Assembly (NCBI RefSeq): GCF_000720765.1
Contig: NZ_JODC01000003.1
Coordinates: 620,001 to 684,000 of the forward strand
From: Streptomyces sp. NRRL S-646
GTDB lineage: Bacteria > Actinomycetota > Actinomycetes > Streptomycetales > Streptomycetaceae
Direction: 5' to 3'
DNA length: 64,000 nucleotides
Position 1 is the stretch's first letter; each line of letters starts with the position of its first letter. Under the pieces are notes generated by a model that was not told the origin of the DNA, ran no database searches, and saw only the letters and a program-made list of their open reading frames with translations. Below are positions 45,139 to 54,272 of this stretch, in pieces. A program made the position numbers and the translations under genes.

Positions 45139-45491
45139 CACTGCCTCCATGAAGCGACTGCATTCATCCCTACCGACAAGTACTGCAGTACCCGAACCGG
45201 CCGGGGAAGTGAACGAACGTTATCGCCAGCATCCCGCAACCGGCAGTTTCGCGGTGAAGACCGAGGGGGAAATCACACGATGGGACACGTTCACCGCGCA
45301 CCGTTCCGGCGGGAACACGCGCAACGGGAGCCGCAAAGAGGTTGCCGCACCACCGCGCCGCAGGCCGCGCGCCGTGGCGATGCGGCGTGTCGACGATGCC
45401 TTGAAGGGCCGTCGACCGCCTTCCTCGCGGCCTCCCACGAGGGCACACGGGGGACAGAGGCGTCCTCCTGCGTGCCGACAGGAGGTCGGCC
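45139..45491. other. Divergent intergenic region between icmB and the lipase gene
   Basis: These 353 bases must hold both promoters. The part near 45160-45290 is comparatively AT-rich (AAGTACTGCAGTACCC includes the palindrome GTACTGCAGTAC; later GAACGAACGTTATCGCC). I see no convincing gene. The palindrome GTACTGCAGTAC near 45179-45190 could be an operator. Confidence 0.4.
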
Positions 45492-46358
45492 ATGAAGGTC
45501 ACGAGGGCGGCGCTGCCCTTTCTTCCCCTCTGCCAGCGGCTGCTTCCGAGCAGACTGGCGGGACTCTCACTGGCCCTGCTGAAGGCGACCGCCCTGGAAC
45601 TCGCGATCCTCGCGGGACACCTCCTGCTCTATCCCTCCGGCGTCACGCAGGAACGCCGAGGACCATCGGCCCCGCTGCCGTCGCCGGACGGCGCCGCACA
45701 GCTGCCGACCGGGACCAAAACCCCGGTCGTCCTCCTGCACGGCTTCATAGACAACCGCTCCGTCTTCGTGCTGCTGCGCCGCAGCCTCGCCCAGCACGGC
45801 AGGCAGCAGGTGGAGTCGCTCAACTACTCGCCGCTGACCTGCGACATCCGCACCGCGGCCGAGCTGCTGAGCCGGCACATAGAGGAAATCTGCGAGCGCA
45901 CGGGCAGCAGGCAGGTCGACATCGTCGGACACAGCCTCGGCGGACTGATAGCGCGGTACTACGTGCAGCGGCTGGGCGGTGACCTCCGCGTCCGCACGCT
46001 GGTGACGCTCGGCACCCCGCACTCCGGCACCCGGGTGGTGCCGCTGGCGAACGCGCACCCGATCGTCCGCCAGATGCGCCCCGGCTCGGAGCTGCTCGAG
46101 GAGCTGACCCGGCCCGCGCCGGGCTGCCGTACGCACTTCGTGAGTTTCTGGAGCGACCTCGATCACCTGATGGACCCGCTGGAGACCGCCTGTATCGACC
46201 ACCCTGACCTGATGGTGCAGAACGTACGGGTCAGCGGGATCGGGCATCTCGCCCTGCCCGTGCACCCCGCCGTCGCGACCGGGATACGCCAGGCCCTCGA
46301 CGCCGAACGAACAGGAGCCGAAGCCGCCGCCCACGCCGGCGGCCTGACAGTGGCCTGA
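45492..46358 (+). CDS. Alpha/beta-hydrolase lipase or esterase
   Basis: The product has 288 residues. The N-terminal hydrophobic part (LALLKATALELAILAGHLLL) suggests a membrane anchor or uncleaved signal. The lipase fold has the oxyanion region VVLLHGFIDN, the nucleophile elbow VGHSLGG with catalytic Ser, the Asp in FWSDLDHLMDP and a final His in GIGHLALPVHP. It resembles Streptomyces triacylglycerol lipases/esterases of the LipA type; the substrate is inferred. GGAGGTCGGCC precedes the ATG. Confidence 0.88.
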   Translation: MKVTRAALPFLPLCQRLLPSRLAGLSLALLKATALELAILAGHLLLYPSGVTQERRGPSAPLPSPDGAAQLPTGTKTPVVLLHGFIDNRSVFVLLRRSLAQHGRQQVESLNYSPLTCDIRTAAELLSRHIEEICERTGSRQVDIVGHSLGGLIARYYVQRLGGDLRVRTLVTLGTPHSGTRVVPLANAHPIVRQMRPGSELLEELTRPAPGCRTHFVSFWSDLDHLMDPLETACIDHPDLMVQNVRVSGIGHLALPVHPAVATGIRQALDAERTGAEAAAHAGGLTVA

Positions 46359-46642
46359 CCCCATCCCTTACCGCCGCATCCCCCACAGCTGCATTCCGTA
46401 CAGCCTGCTTACAACCCTGGGACGGCGCCCGGACAGCACCCGCACGGCTATGCGACAGCCATTTGGCCTCGAACATTCTTCGAACACAGGGCCAAAGCCG
46501 TGCCCGCCCTCCCCCGAAACACGGCCGAATGCCCGTTTCCTGCGCGCACGAAACCTGTTGAAGATTGTCGAGCCCGCATACCGCCGGGTACAGTCACCGC
46601 ACTGCTCTGGCAGCCCCTGTTGTCGAGGCGAAAGAGAAGTTG

Positions 46643-48106
46643 GTGAACGACCGTCACCCGTCGGGGACCATGACCACCCCGGCTCCGGCTTCCGACGCCG
46701 CCTCGGCGCACTACGCGTCGTACGGCACGCAGGAAGCCCAGTACGGCGACTTCACCACGTACGGCGCCTACGACTCCAACGGTTTTGCGACCGGCAGCCA
46801 CGCCAACGCGACCTTCGCCGCAGACCCCCTGTTCGGCAGCCTCCCGGGCGAGAGCACGGGTTCGTACGACTCCGGCCAATGGGCCACGGGCGGCCACCAC
46901 ACCCTGAACTACGACGCGTACGCGGCCCAGCACCATGCCGCCTATGACACCGGCGCGTACGACACGACCGCCTGGACCGCCGACTACCAGCCGCTCTCCG
47001 CCATCCCGCCGCAGGCCACCGGGCACGATGTCTCAGGCCAGTGGGATGCGAACGCCTGGCTGCAGCCCGACCATTCGGGCACCCCCGCCGACCAGACCCA
47101 GCAGTGGGAATGGGGCACCCAGGCCTTCGACACCGGGGCGTACGACGCCACGCAGTGGAACTCCGAGGGCCCCGAGGCCGGCGACACCGCCGCGACCGCC
47201 GGACCCGCCGACGACTACGAGCAGCAGGCCGATCACGGTTCGTACGACGAATCCGCCCCGGACGGCGGCGGGTTGAACACCACCGGCGAGCTGCCCTCGG
47301 CGGCCCCGCTCCTCGACGACCAGGAAGACGTCACGCCGGCTCCGGCGTCGCGCGCGGGCTCCCGCAGCGGGGCCCGTTCCCGCCGTCGCGCGCCCGCCAA
47401 GCGGTCCGCGCTGCTGACCATCGCCGTGCCCTCGGCGTGTGTGATGGGCGTGGCCGGTATCGCCGCCGCCTCCGTGGGCACGTTCACCGGCGACAAGAAC
47501 ACCTCGACGACTGCGTCGGACGCACATGCGCTGAAACCATCCGCCGCCAACAACAAGCTGGACACCCAGCTCCGGAGCCTCTCCGCCGGCGCCGACGACT
47601 TCGCCGACCGGGCCAGCCGTACGCAGGAGCGCATCGATCTCAAGGCCCAGCAGGAGGCCGAGAAGAAGAAGGCGGCGGCGGAGGCGGCCCGCAAGGAGCG
47701 GCTGCGCCCGAAGTACGTCCTTCCGGTCACCCAGAAGGGCCTCAGCGCCTACTTCGGCCAGGCCGGCATCAACTGGATGTCCGTGCACACCGGCATCGAC
47801 TTCCCGGTCTCGTACGGCACGACGGTGATGGCCGCGACCGACGGCACCGTCCGCACGCAGTGGAACAGCGCGTACGGAAACATGATGATAGTGACCGCGA
47901 AGGACGGCACGGAGACGTGGTACTGCCACCTCTCCAGCTATCGCGTCGCCTCCGGTACGACGGTGAAGGCCGGCACGCCGATCGCGTACTCCGGGAATTC
48001 CGGCAACTCGACCGGCCCGCACCTGCACTTCGAGGTCCGGCCGGGCGGGGGCTCGGCGATCGACCCGCTGCCGTGGCTGCGGAGTCATGGGCTGGACCCG
48101 ACGTAG
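46643..48106 (+). CDS. M23-family peptidoglycan endopeptidase with long Tyr/Asp-rich N-terminus
   Basis: GTG 46643 gives 487 residues. The first 270 are low-complexity and probably cytoplasmic (repeats such as YDTGAYDTTAW and FDTGAYDATQW). A transmembrane helix follows (LLTIAVPSACVMGVAGIAAA, about residues 255-275), then a Lys/Glu-rich coiled coil (about 320-350) and a C-terminal LytM/M23 domain with zinc ligands in HTGIDF and HLHFEV. It is likely tethered with the catalytic domain in the wall, where it cuts peptide cross-links. GAGAAG lies upstream. The repeat-B terminator follows. Confidence 0.85.
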   Translation: MNDRHPSGTMTTPAPASDAASAHYASYGTQEAQYGDFTTYGAYDSNGFATGSHANATFAADPLFGSLPGESTGSYDSGQWATGGHHTLNYDAYAAQHHAAYDTGAYDTTAWTADYQPLSAIPPQATGHDVSGQWDANAWLQPDHSGTPADQTQQWEWGTQAFDTGAYDATQWNSEGPEAGDTAATAGPADDYEQQADHGSYDESAPDGGGLNTTGELPSAAPLLDDQEDVTPAPASRAGSRSGARSRRRAPAKRSALLTIAVPSACVMGVAGIAAASVGTFTGDKNTSTTASDAHALKPSAANNKLDTQLRSLSAGADDFADRASRTQERIDLKAQQEAEKKKAAAEAARKERLRPKYVLPVTQKGLSAYFGQAGINWMSVHTGIDFPVSYGTTVMAATDGTVRTQWNSAYGNMMIVTAKDGTETWYCHLSSYRVASGTTVKAGTPIAYSGNSGNSTGPHLHFEVRPGGGSAIDPLPWLRSHGLDPT

Positions 48107-48114
48107 GAGAGCTG

Positions 48115-48178
48115 GGGGCTGCGCCCCAGACCCCCCTTCGGCCTGAACGGCCTCGTCCTCAAACGCCGGACGGGCTGT
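48115..48178 (-). repeat. Dispersed intergenic repeat B, copy 2 (inverted)
   Basis: The reverse complement of copy 1 at 44616 with few differences, including its hairpin (CTGGGGGCTGCGCCCCAG). It again lies between convergent genes, the M23 peptidase and pcrA. Confidence 0.75.
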
Positions 48179-48191
48179 AGGTCGCGGCCAG

Positions 48192-50678
48192 TTACAACTT
48201 CTCCACCGGTGCATACCGCAGAAGCAGCCGCTTCGGCTTGGCCTCGCCGAAGTCGATCGTCGCCTCGGCGTTGCCGCCCGTGCCCTTCACGGCCACGACC
48301 GTGCCGAGTCCGAACTGGTCGTGTGTGACCCGGTCGCCGACGGCCAGCGAGACCACCGGCTTCTCGGAGGCGCGGCTCGTGGCGAAACCGGACGCGCCCG
48401 AGGCCGACGATCGTGACCGGGAGGACGACAGGGAGGCCGCCACGCCCGACGCCGGTCCGGAGGAGACCGGGGCAGTGGCGCCCGTCCGCTTCCAGTCGAC
48501 GTGCTGTGCCGGGATCTCCTCCAGGAACCGGGAGGGCGGGTTGTACGAGGGCTGCCCCCACGCGCTGCGCAGCGACGACCGTGTCAGATACAGCCGCTCA
48601 CGCGCGCGTGTGATGCCGACGTACGCGAGCCGCCGCTCCTCCTCCAGCTCCTTGGTCTGGCCGAGGGCGCGCATGTGCGGGAAGACGCCGTCCTCCATGC
48701 CGGTGAGGAAGACCACGGGGAACTCGAGGCCCTTGGCGGTGTGCAGGGTCATCAGGGTGATGACTCCGGAACCGTCGTCCTCCTCGTCCGGGATCTGGTC
48801 GGAGTCGGCGACCAGCGCGACCCGCTCCAGGAAGGCGGCGAGAGAGCCGGGCTCCTCGCCCTCGCCGGACTCCTGCTCGAACTCCAGGGCCACGGCGGCG
48901 AGTTCCTGCAGGTTCTCGATGCGGGTCTCGTCCTGTGGGTCGGTGGAGGCCTGCAACTCGGCCAGGTAGCCGGTGCGTTCGAGGATCGCCTCCAGGACGG
49001 TCGCCGGGCCCGCGCCGGACTCGACGATCGTCCGGAGGTCCTCCATCAGCGTGTTGAACCGCTTGACGGCGTTGGCCGAGCGCGCGGCCATGCCGTATGC
49101 CTCGTCGACGCGGCGCAGCGCCTGCGGGAAGCTGATCTTCTCCCGCTGGGCGAGCGCGTCGATCATCGCCTCCGCGCGGTCGCCGATGCCGCGCTTGGGG
49201 ACGTTCAGGATCCGGCGCAGCGGCACCGAGTCCTCGGGGTTGGCCAGCACCCGCAGGTAGGCCAGGACGTCCCGGACCTCCTTGCGCTCGTAGAAGCGGA
49301 CACCGCCGACGACCTTGTAGGGCAGGCCGACGCGGATGAAGACTTCTTCGAAGACACGGGACTGGGCGTTGGTGCGGTAGAAGACGGCGACGTCCGAGGC
49401 CTTCGTCTCGCCGGCGTCCGTGAGACGGTCTATCTCGTCGGCGACGAACTGCGCCTCGTCGTGCTCGGTGTCGGCGACGTAGCCGGTGATGCGCGCGCCC
49501 GCGCCCGCGTTCGTCCACAGGTTCTTGGGGCGGCGGGACTCGTTGCGCTCGATGACCGCGTTCGCCGCGCTCAGGATGGTCTGCGTGGAGCGGTAGTTCT
49601 GCTCCAGCAGGATCGTCGTCGCGTCGGGGTAGTCCTCCTCGAACTGGAGGATGTTGCGGATCGTCGCGCCGCGGAAGGCGTAGATCGACTGGTCGGCGTC
49701 GCCCACGACGCACAGTTCGGCGGGCTGGAGGTCGTACTCGTTCGGCGGTACGTCCTCGTCGTGAGCGCCGGTGCCGACGAGTTCCCGTACGAGCGCGTAC
49801 TGGGCGTGGTTGGTGTCCTGGTACTCGTCGACCAGGACGTGCCGGAAGCGGCGGCGGTAGTGCTCGGCGACGTCCGGGAAGGCGCGCAGCAGGTTGACCG
49901 TCGTCATGATCAGGTCGTCGAAGTCGAGGGCGTTGGCCTCGCGCAGCCGCGACTGGTACATGGCGTACGCCTGGGCGAGGGTCTTCTCGAAGCCGTCGGC
50001 GGCCTGGGCGGCGAAGTCCTCCTCGTCGATCAGCTCGTTCTTCAGGTTCGAGATCTTGGCGCTGAAGGACTTCGGCGGGTAGCGCTTGGGGTCGAGGTCC
50101 AGATCGCGGCAGACCAGGGCCATCAGGCGCTTGCTGTCGGCTGCGTCGTAGATCGAGAAGGAGGAGGTGAAGCCGAGCTTCTTCGACTCCCTCCGCAGGA
50201 TGCGGACGCACGCGCTGTGGAAGGTCATCACCCACATCGCGTTCGCGCGCGGGCCGACGAGCTGCTCGACGCGCTCCTTCATCTCGCCCGCGGCCTTGTT
50301 GGTGAAGGTGATCGCGAGGACCTGGCCAGGATGCACGTTCCGCTCGCCCAGGAGGTAGGCGATGCGGTGGGTGAGCACGCGGGTCTTGCCTGAGCCGGCG
50401 CCGGCCACGATGAGCAGGGGCGTGCCGGAGTGGACGACGGCCGCGCGCTGGTTCTCGTTCAGCCCGTCCAGGAGCGCGGCCGGGTCGATCGCCGGGCGGG
50501 GGGCGCCGTTGCGGTAGTAGGCCTCCCTGTCCGGTGGCACGTCGAACTTCCCGCCGAACAGATCGTCCGGAACCGGCTCCGGTCCGTGATCGTCCTCGGG
50601 CGGCGGCGGAGGTTCCTCCTCGTGCCCGCGGGGGGCCTGGAGGTTCGCCAGGAAGCTGTCGTCAAAGAGGCTGCTCAT
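48192..50678 (-). CDS. pcrA: ATP-dependent DNA helicase PcrA/UvrD
   Basis: The 828-residue superfamily 1 helicase acts in nucleotide-excision repair, replication restart and removal of RecA. Motifs: Walker A GAGSGKTRVL, Q-region LNENQRAAV, motif II DEYQDTN, GDADQSIYAFRGA, LEQNYRS, and VITLMTLHTAKGLEF with FLTGMEDGVFPH near the end. The actinobacterial C-terminal tail (about 700-828) ends VGDRVTHDQFGLGTVVAV, a Tudor-like segment that contacts RNA polymerase in related proteins. A RecA-NDp promoter lies just upstream, so it should be damage-inducible. Confidence 0.97.
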   Translation of the reverse strand: MSSLFDDSFLANLQAPRGHEEEPPPPPEDDHGPEPVPDDLFGGKFDVPPDREAYYRNGAPRPAIDPAALLDGLNENQRAAVVHSGTPLLIVAGAGSGKTRVLTHRIAYLLGERNVHPGQVLAITFTNKAAGEMKERVEQLVGPRANAMWVMTFHSACVRILRRESKKLGFTSSFSIYDAADSKRLMALVCRDLDLDPKRYPPKSFSAKISNLKNELIDEEDFAAQAADGFEKTLAQAYAMYQSRLREANALDFDDLIMTTVNLLRAFPDVAEHYRRRFRHVLVDEYQDTNHAQYALVRELVGTGAHDEDVPPNEYDLQPAELCVVGDADQSIYAFRGATIRNILQFEEDYPDATTILLEQNYRSTQTILSAANAVIERNESRRPKNLWTNAGAGARITGYVADTEHDEAQFVADEIDRLTDAGETKASDVAVFYRTNAQSRVFEEVFIRVGLPYKVVGGVRFYERKEVRDVLAYLRVLANPEDSVPLRRILNVPKRGIGDRAEAMIDALAQREKISFPQALRRVDEAYGMAARSANAVKRFNTLMEDLRTIVESGAGPATVLEAILERTGYLAELQASTDPQDETRIENLQELAAVALEFEQESGEGEEPGSLAAFLERVALVADSDQIPDEEDDGSGVITLMTLHTAKGLEFPVVFLTGMEDGVFPHMRALGQTKELEEERRLAYVGITRARERLYLTRSSLRSAWGQPSYNPPSRFLEEIPAQHVDWKRTGATAPVSSGPASGVAASLSSSRSRSSASGASGFATSRASEKPVVSLAVGDRVTHDQFGLGTVVAVKGTGGNAEATIDFGEAKPKRLLLRYAPVEKL

Positions 50679-50687
50679 CGCTCTCCG

Positions 50688-50710
50688 AGTCTAGGGTGCC
50701 CCACTGACAG
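50688..50710 (-). promoter_or_regulatory. RecA-NDp / PafBC-type promoter of pcrA
   Basis: Leftward: CTGTCAGTG, eight bases (GGGCACCC), TAGACT. It matches TTGTCRGTG-N8-TAnnnT with C for the first T. Transcription should start within two or three bases of the ATG at 50678, so the mRNA is nearly leaderless. Confidence 0.75.
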
Positions 50711-51129
50711 CCCGCCGCCGCCCTGAGAACATCGCCGGAATCCTCAGGCTCCCACGGGCCTCCCCGACCCTCAGAACCCCTGAATCTTCCAGATCTGGCG
50801 GCCAGACCTCCCCTTACCCTCCACGACCGTGCGGTCACGGTCCGCAACTGAGAGCCAGTCCGAGGCGTGGACCTAGGCACTTCTTGCCGCCGCGGCCGGC
50901 TGGAGGTTATCCGCCGGAAGCGGACGGATGACGCCACTCCGTTCAAAATATGCACGAGTCACCGCAGATCATTCCGGATTGACGGCTGTGCGCGACCTCC
51001 TGACCGAAGGTCACGAAAATGTATCGGGCATATCGAACATCAACCTTCACAGGGGCCACACGAGTTGGCTACCGTTCCGGCAGGCCGCACGACCCCCACC
51101 GGCGAACGTCGCCGGGCCGCGCGGCCTCC

Positions 51130-51290
51130 GCCGAGTCCGGGGCGCCGCCGCGCATCCGGAGCCGGGGACCCACACCGACCTTGGGGTGAATCGGTCCCAC
51201 TCCCTCCAGGGACACGGACCGTAGGGCAACCCTTCCGAACCACCCGCCCGAACCCGACAGCTAACTCGGTAGGCGGAGCATGGAAGGAGT
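51130..51290 (+). ncRNA. ydaO/yuaA-type c-di-AMP riboswitch
   Basis: The leader of the NlpC/P60 gene contains the hallmark blocks in order: TTGGGGTGAATCGG, then the stem around TCCCTCCAGGGA, then GACCGTAGGGCAACCCTTCC, and the 3' block CCCGACAGCTAACTCGGTAG followed by GCGGAGCATGGAAGGAG. The last bases are the ribosome-binding site, so ligand binding can control expression. Such riboswitches precede cell-wall hydrolase genes in Streptomyces. The start of the element is approximate. Upstream, 50711-51129 shows no gene. Confidence 0.88.
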
Positions 51291-51298
51291 CGCCTCCC

Positions 51299-52453
51299 TT
51301 GGCGTCGCACCGCAAGTCGCGCCCCGCGGGTACGCGCGTAGCAGGCATACGCACCCCCGCCCTCGCCACGGCCGCCCTCACCTCGGTGGCCCTGCTGTCC
51401 CAGTCGGCGAACGCCGCCCCCGCCGCCGACGGCAAGCCCAGCCTCGAAGAGGTCGAGAAGAAGGTCGACGACCTCTACCGCCAGGCGGAGTCGGCCACCG
51501 AGAAGTACAACGCGGCCAAAGAGAAGACCACGAAGCAGCGCAAGAACGTCGACACCCTCCTCGACGACGTCGCCAAGCGCACGCAGAAGCTCAACGAAGA
51601 GCGGGAACAGCTCGGTTCCTTCGCCGCGGCCCAGTACCGGACCGGAGCCTCCGCACCCGACACGGCGACCTTCCTGCTCGCCGACTCCCCGCAGGACTAC
51701 TTCGACCAGACGCAGCTGATGGGACGGCTGACCTCCCGCCAGAAGAGCGCGGTCGACGACTACTTCACCGAGCAGTCCGCGACGATGAAGAAGCGCCAGG
51801 AGGCCTCCAAGAGCCTCGAGACGCTCACCACGACACAGAGCGACCTGCAGACCGCCAAGTCAACGGTGCAGAAGAAGCTCTCCGACGCGCGCGAGCTGCT
51901 GTCGAAGCTGACCGCCGAGGAGAAGGCGCGCCTCGCGGCGATCCAGAAGCAGAAGGAGGCGGAGGCCGCGCGCAAGGCCGCGGAGCTGGCGAAGCAGCAG
52001 GCGGCGGAGGAGAAGGCCAAGGAAGAGGCCGCGGCCCAGGACAGCGGCTCCTCCTCGGGCTCGGGATCCACCTCCACCAGCGACTCCTCGTACGCCACCA
52101 AGGCCGAGAAGGCGCTCGCCTTCGCTCGCGCGCAGATCGGCAAGCCGTATGTCTGGGGCGCCACCGGCCCCGACTCCTACGACTGCTCCGGCCTCACCCA
52201 GGCGGCCTGGAAGGCCGCGGGCGTCACCCTCCCGCGCACCACTTACGACCAGGTCAACGCCGGCACCACGGTTTCGCTGACGGACGCCCAGCCCGGCGAC
52301 CTGATCTTCTTCTACGACGACATCAGCCACGTCGGCCTCTACATCGGCAACGGCATGATGATCCACGCCCCGAAGCCCGGCGCATACGTCCGCGAGGAGT
52401 CGGTCTACTACGGCGGCGAATCGATCATCCACAGTGTGGTGCGGCCTACCTGA
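51299..52453 (+). CDS. Secreted NlpC/P60 peptidoglycan hydrolase under c-di-AMP riboswitch
   Basis: The TTG start at 51299, with GGAAGGAG upstream, gives 384 residues. A signal peptide (TPALATAALTSVALLSQSAN, cleavage near ANAA) is followed by a long coiled coil (about residues 45-225, Lys/Glu/Ala-rich), a Ser/Gly linker and an NlpC/P60 domain (about 265-384). The catalytic Cys is in YDCSGLTQ, the His in DDISHVGLYIG, and the third residue is the His of MMIHAPKPGAY. It cleaves within peptidoglycan peptides, probably held inactive by the coiled coil. A paralogue lies at 54273. Confidence 0.92.
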   Translation: MASHRKSRPAGTRVAGIRTPALATAALTSVALLSQSANAAPAADGKPSLEEVEKKVDDLYRQAESATEKYNAAKEKTTKQRKNVDTLLDDVAKRTQKLNEEREQLGSFAAAQYRTGASAPDTATFLLADSPQDYFDQTQLMGRLTSRQKSAVDDYFTEQSATMKKRQEASKSLETLTTTQSDLQTAKSTVQKKLSDARELLSKLTAEEKARLAAIQKQKEAEAARKAAELAKQQAAEEKAKEEAAAQDSGSSSGSGSTSTSDSSYATKAEKALAFARAQIGKPYVWGATGPDSYDCSGLTQAAWKAAGVTLPRTTYDQVNAGTTVSLTDAQPGDLIFFYDDISHVGLYIGNGMMIHAPKPGAYVREESVYYGGESIIHSVVRPT

Positions 52454-52553
52454 GGCACCCGGGGAGCAGTGCACGCGCGCGTGCGGAGCAGTTTGTGATG
52501 CACGCGCGCGTGGCCCGTCCTGAACCCGCGCCCCACTCCTTAGCATCGGCCTC

Positions 52554-53528
52554 ATGTCCGGCCCTACCTCTCTCCACCCCTGGTGGGCGCAGCGTTCGCC
52601 GGCGGCCGGGGCCGCCGTGATGGCGACCGGCATTGTGTCGGTCGGGCTGCACATGACGGCGTACGAGGTGCTGTCGCGGGTCGTCCTGGGCCTGGCCTGT
52701 GTCGCCTGGGTGGTGCTCGCGGCGGGCTTCGGCGTCCGTCTGGTGCGGGATCCGGGGCGGTGGCGGGCGGAGGCGGGGACGCCGGGGGCACTGGCCGCCG
52801 TGGCGGCGACCGCCGTGCTCGGGACCCGTTTCTCCGCCCTCGGACGGCAGACCCTCGCCGAGGCGCTGCTCGCGATGGCAGCTGCGTTGTGGCCGCTGCT
52901 GCTGGTGCAGGTCGCACGGCACTGGCGGCGTCCCATGCCGGGCACGGTGTTCCTGTGCTGCGTGGCCACGCAGGGGCTGGCGGTGCTCGGTGCCACGCTG
53001 GCCGGGGCCGAGGCGACGGCATGGCTCGCGCACGCGGCGCTCGTGCTGTTCTGGCTCGGGCTCGTCCTCTACGGCTGTGCCCTGGCCCTCTTCGACCTGC
53101 GACAGGTGGCGGAAGGGCCGGGCGACCAGTGGGTGGCGGGCGGCGCGCTCGCCATCTCCGCGCTCGCAGGCTCGAAGCTCGTCGCGGCGGACAGCGCGCG
53201 CCTGTACCTGTGGAACGACGACGCCCGCGGCGTCCTGCGTGCCGTCACCCTGGCGCTGCTCGTGCTCGACCTGGCCTGGTACGCCGTGCTGCTCGTCGCC
53301 GAGGCGGTCCGGCCGCGGCACGGCTACGACGTGCGGCGCTGGTCGACCGTTTTCGCGCTGGGGATGACGGCGGCGGCCGTACTGTCCGTCGCCGCCGCCC
53401 TCGACGCCCCGCGGCTCAAGGGACCCGGCGAGGTGCTGCTGTGGATCGCGGTGGCGGCGTGGCTGGCCGTCGCCGCGGGAGCCGTCGCCGCGGCCCGCGC
53501 CGGCGTCAGGTCCACAGCACCGCGATGA
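52554..53528 (+). CDS. TDT-family transporter (tellurite resistance / C4-dicarboxylate type)
   Basis: The 324-residue product has about ten hydrophobic segments. The first carries AAVMATGIVSVGLHMTAYEV, the signature of the TehA/Mae1/SLAC1 fold. Members carry dicarboxylates, sulfite or anions. The substrate here is not readable. Its end overlaps the convergent membrane-protein gene by 23 bases. Confidence 0.8.
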   Translation: MSGPTSLHPWWAQRSPAAGAAVMATGIVSVGLHMTAYEVLSRVVLGLACVAWVVLAAGFGVRLVRDPGRWRAEAGTPGALAAVAATAVLGTRFSALGRQTLAEALLAMAAALWPLLLVQVARHWRRPMPGTVFLCCVATQGLAVLGATLAGAEATAWLAHAALVLFWLGLVLYGCALALFDLRQVAEGPGDQWVAGGALAISALAGSKLVAADSARLYLWNDDARGVLRAVTLALLVLDLAWYAVLLVAEAVRPRHGYDVRRWSTVFALGMTAAAVLSVAAALDAPRLKGPGEVLLWIAVAAWLAVAAGAVAAARAGVRSTAPR

Positions 53529-53859
53529 AGATGTTCGCCGTGGTGAGCAGGCCCACCAGCCCGAACAGGCGCTTGTCGATCTTCTCGTCGTCCCGCTTCA
53601 CATAGACGAGGCCGAGGATCACGATCAGCAGGGCCAGCTTCAAGCCGATCTTGATGTTGTTGACGTGATGGTCGTCGGCCTGGTTGAGGCCGACCAGGAT
53701 CGCGCCGGTGACCAGCATCGTCAGCGCACCGTGCAGCATCGCCGGGACGAAGCGGGCCTCGCCGCGGCCCATCGCCTTCATCTGTGTGAAGAAGCCGCCG
53801 AGGAGTGCGGCGATGCCGATGATGTGCAGGCCGACGAAGAGATGGATGAGTACGTCCAT
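53506..53859 (-). CDS. Small four-span membrane protein
   Basis: ATG 53859 gives 117 residues with segments LIHLFVGLHIIGIAALLGGF, AMLHGALTMLVTGAILVGL, IGLKLALLIVILGLVYV and LVGLLTTANIFIAVLWT. Conserved-looking His residues (LHIIG, LHGAL, DDHHVNN) may bind heme or metal. I do not recognise a named family. Its 3' end lies within the convergent TDT-transporter gene. Confidence 0.7.
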   Translation of the reverse strand: MDVLIHLFVGLHIIGIAALLGGFFTQMKAMGRGEARFVPAMLHGALTMLVTGAILVGLNQADDHHVNNIKIGLKLALLIVILGLVYVKRDDEKIDKRLFGLVGLLTTANIFIAVLWT

Positions 53860-54272
53860 GAGGCCGGAGCTTAAACAGAGGCGCATGGGGCGCCGGACAC
53901 CGCCCCGTCCTTCACAGGTGGACCCTGCATATATGCGGCCCATAGCACTCCGCCAGTCGGCCGTGTCCCGGAACCGCCACATCGGTCAGCGCACTGCGTG
54001 AAGTCGACGGCGCAAGTCCTGGATCACGGCCGCATACGGTCACCCGGCGATCCGCCGGGGGCACTTCCGCACATCCCGTCACCGAGCCGGCACGCACAGG
54101 TTTAGCGTCCTCCACCAGGTGACCGGCTCCCCACCACCGCCCGGGCCAGGGGCGGCAGCCGGCCACCACCGCCGAGAAGGTCCGGCGGTGGCCCGCTCCC
54201 CCTGTGCGGGCCGCCGCCGGACGCGTAAGCCGCCCCGCAGCGGGCGGTCGTACGAAAGGACGGGCAGTCCAC
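53860..54272. other. Intergenic leader region before the second NlpC/P60 gene
   Basis: The 413 bases hold a GCATATATGC palindrome (53927-53936) near the start of the leftward small gene and a hairpin CCACCGCCG/CGGCGGTGG (54166-54191) before the rightward gene. The ydaO hallmark blocks seen before the paralogue are absent. I see no gene. Confidence 0.5.

Noticed and set aside
50711..51129. Small genes upstream of the riboswitch
   Set aside because: Short frames here lack ribosome-binding sites and coding bias; the region is best read as promoter and leader.
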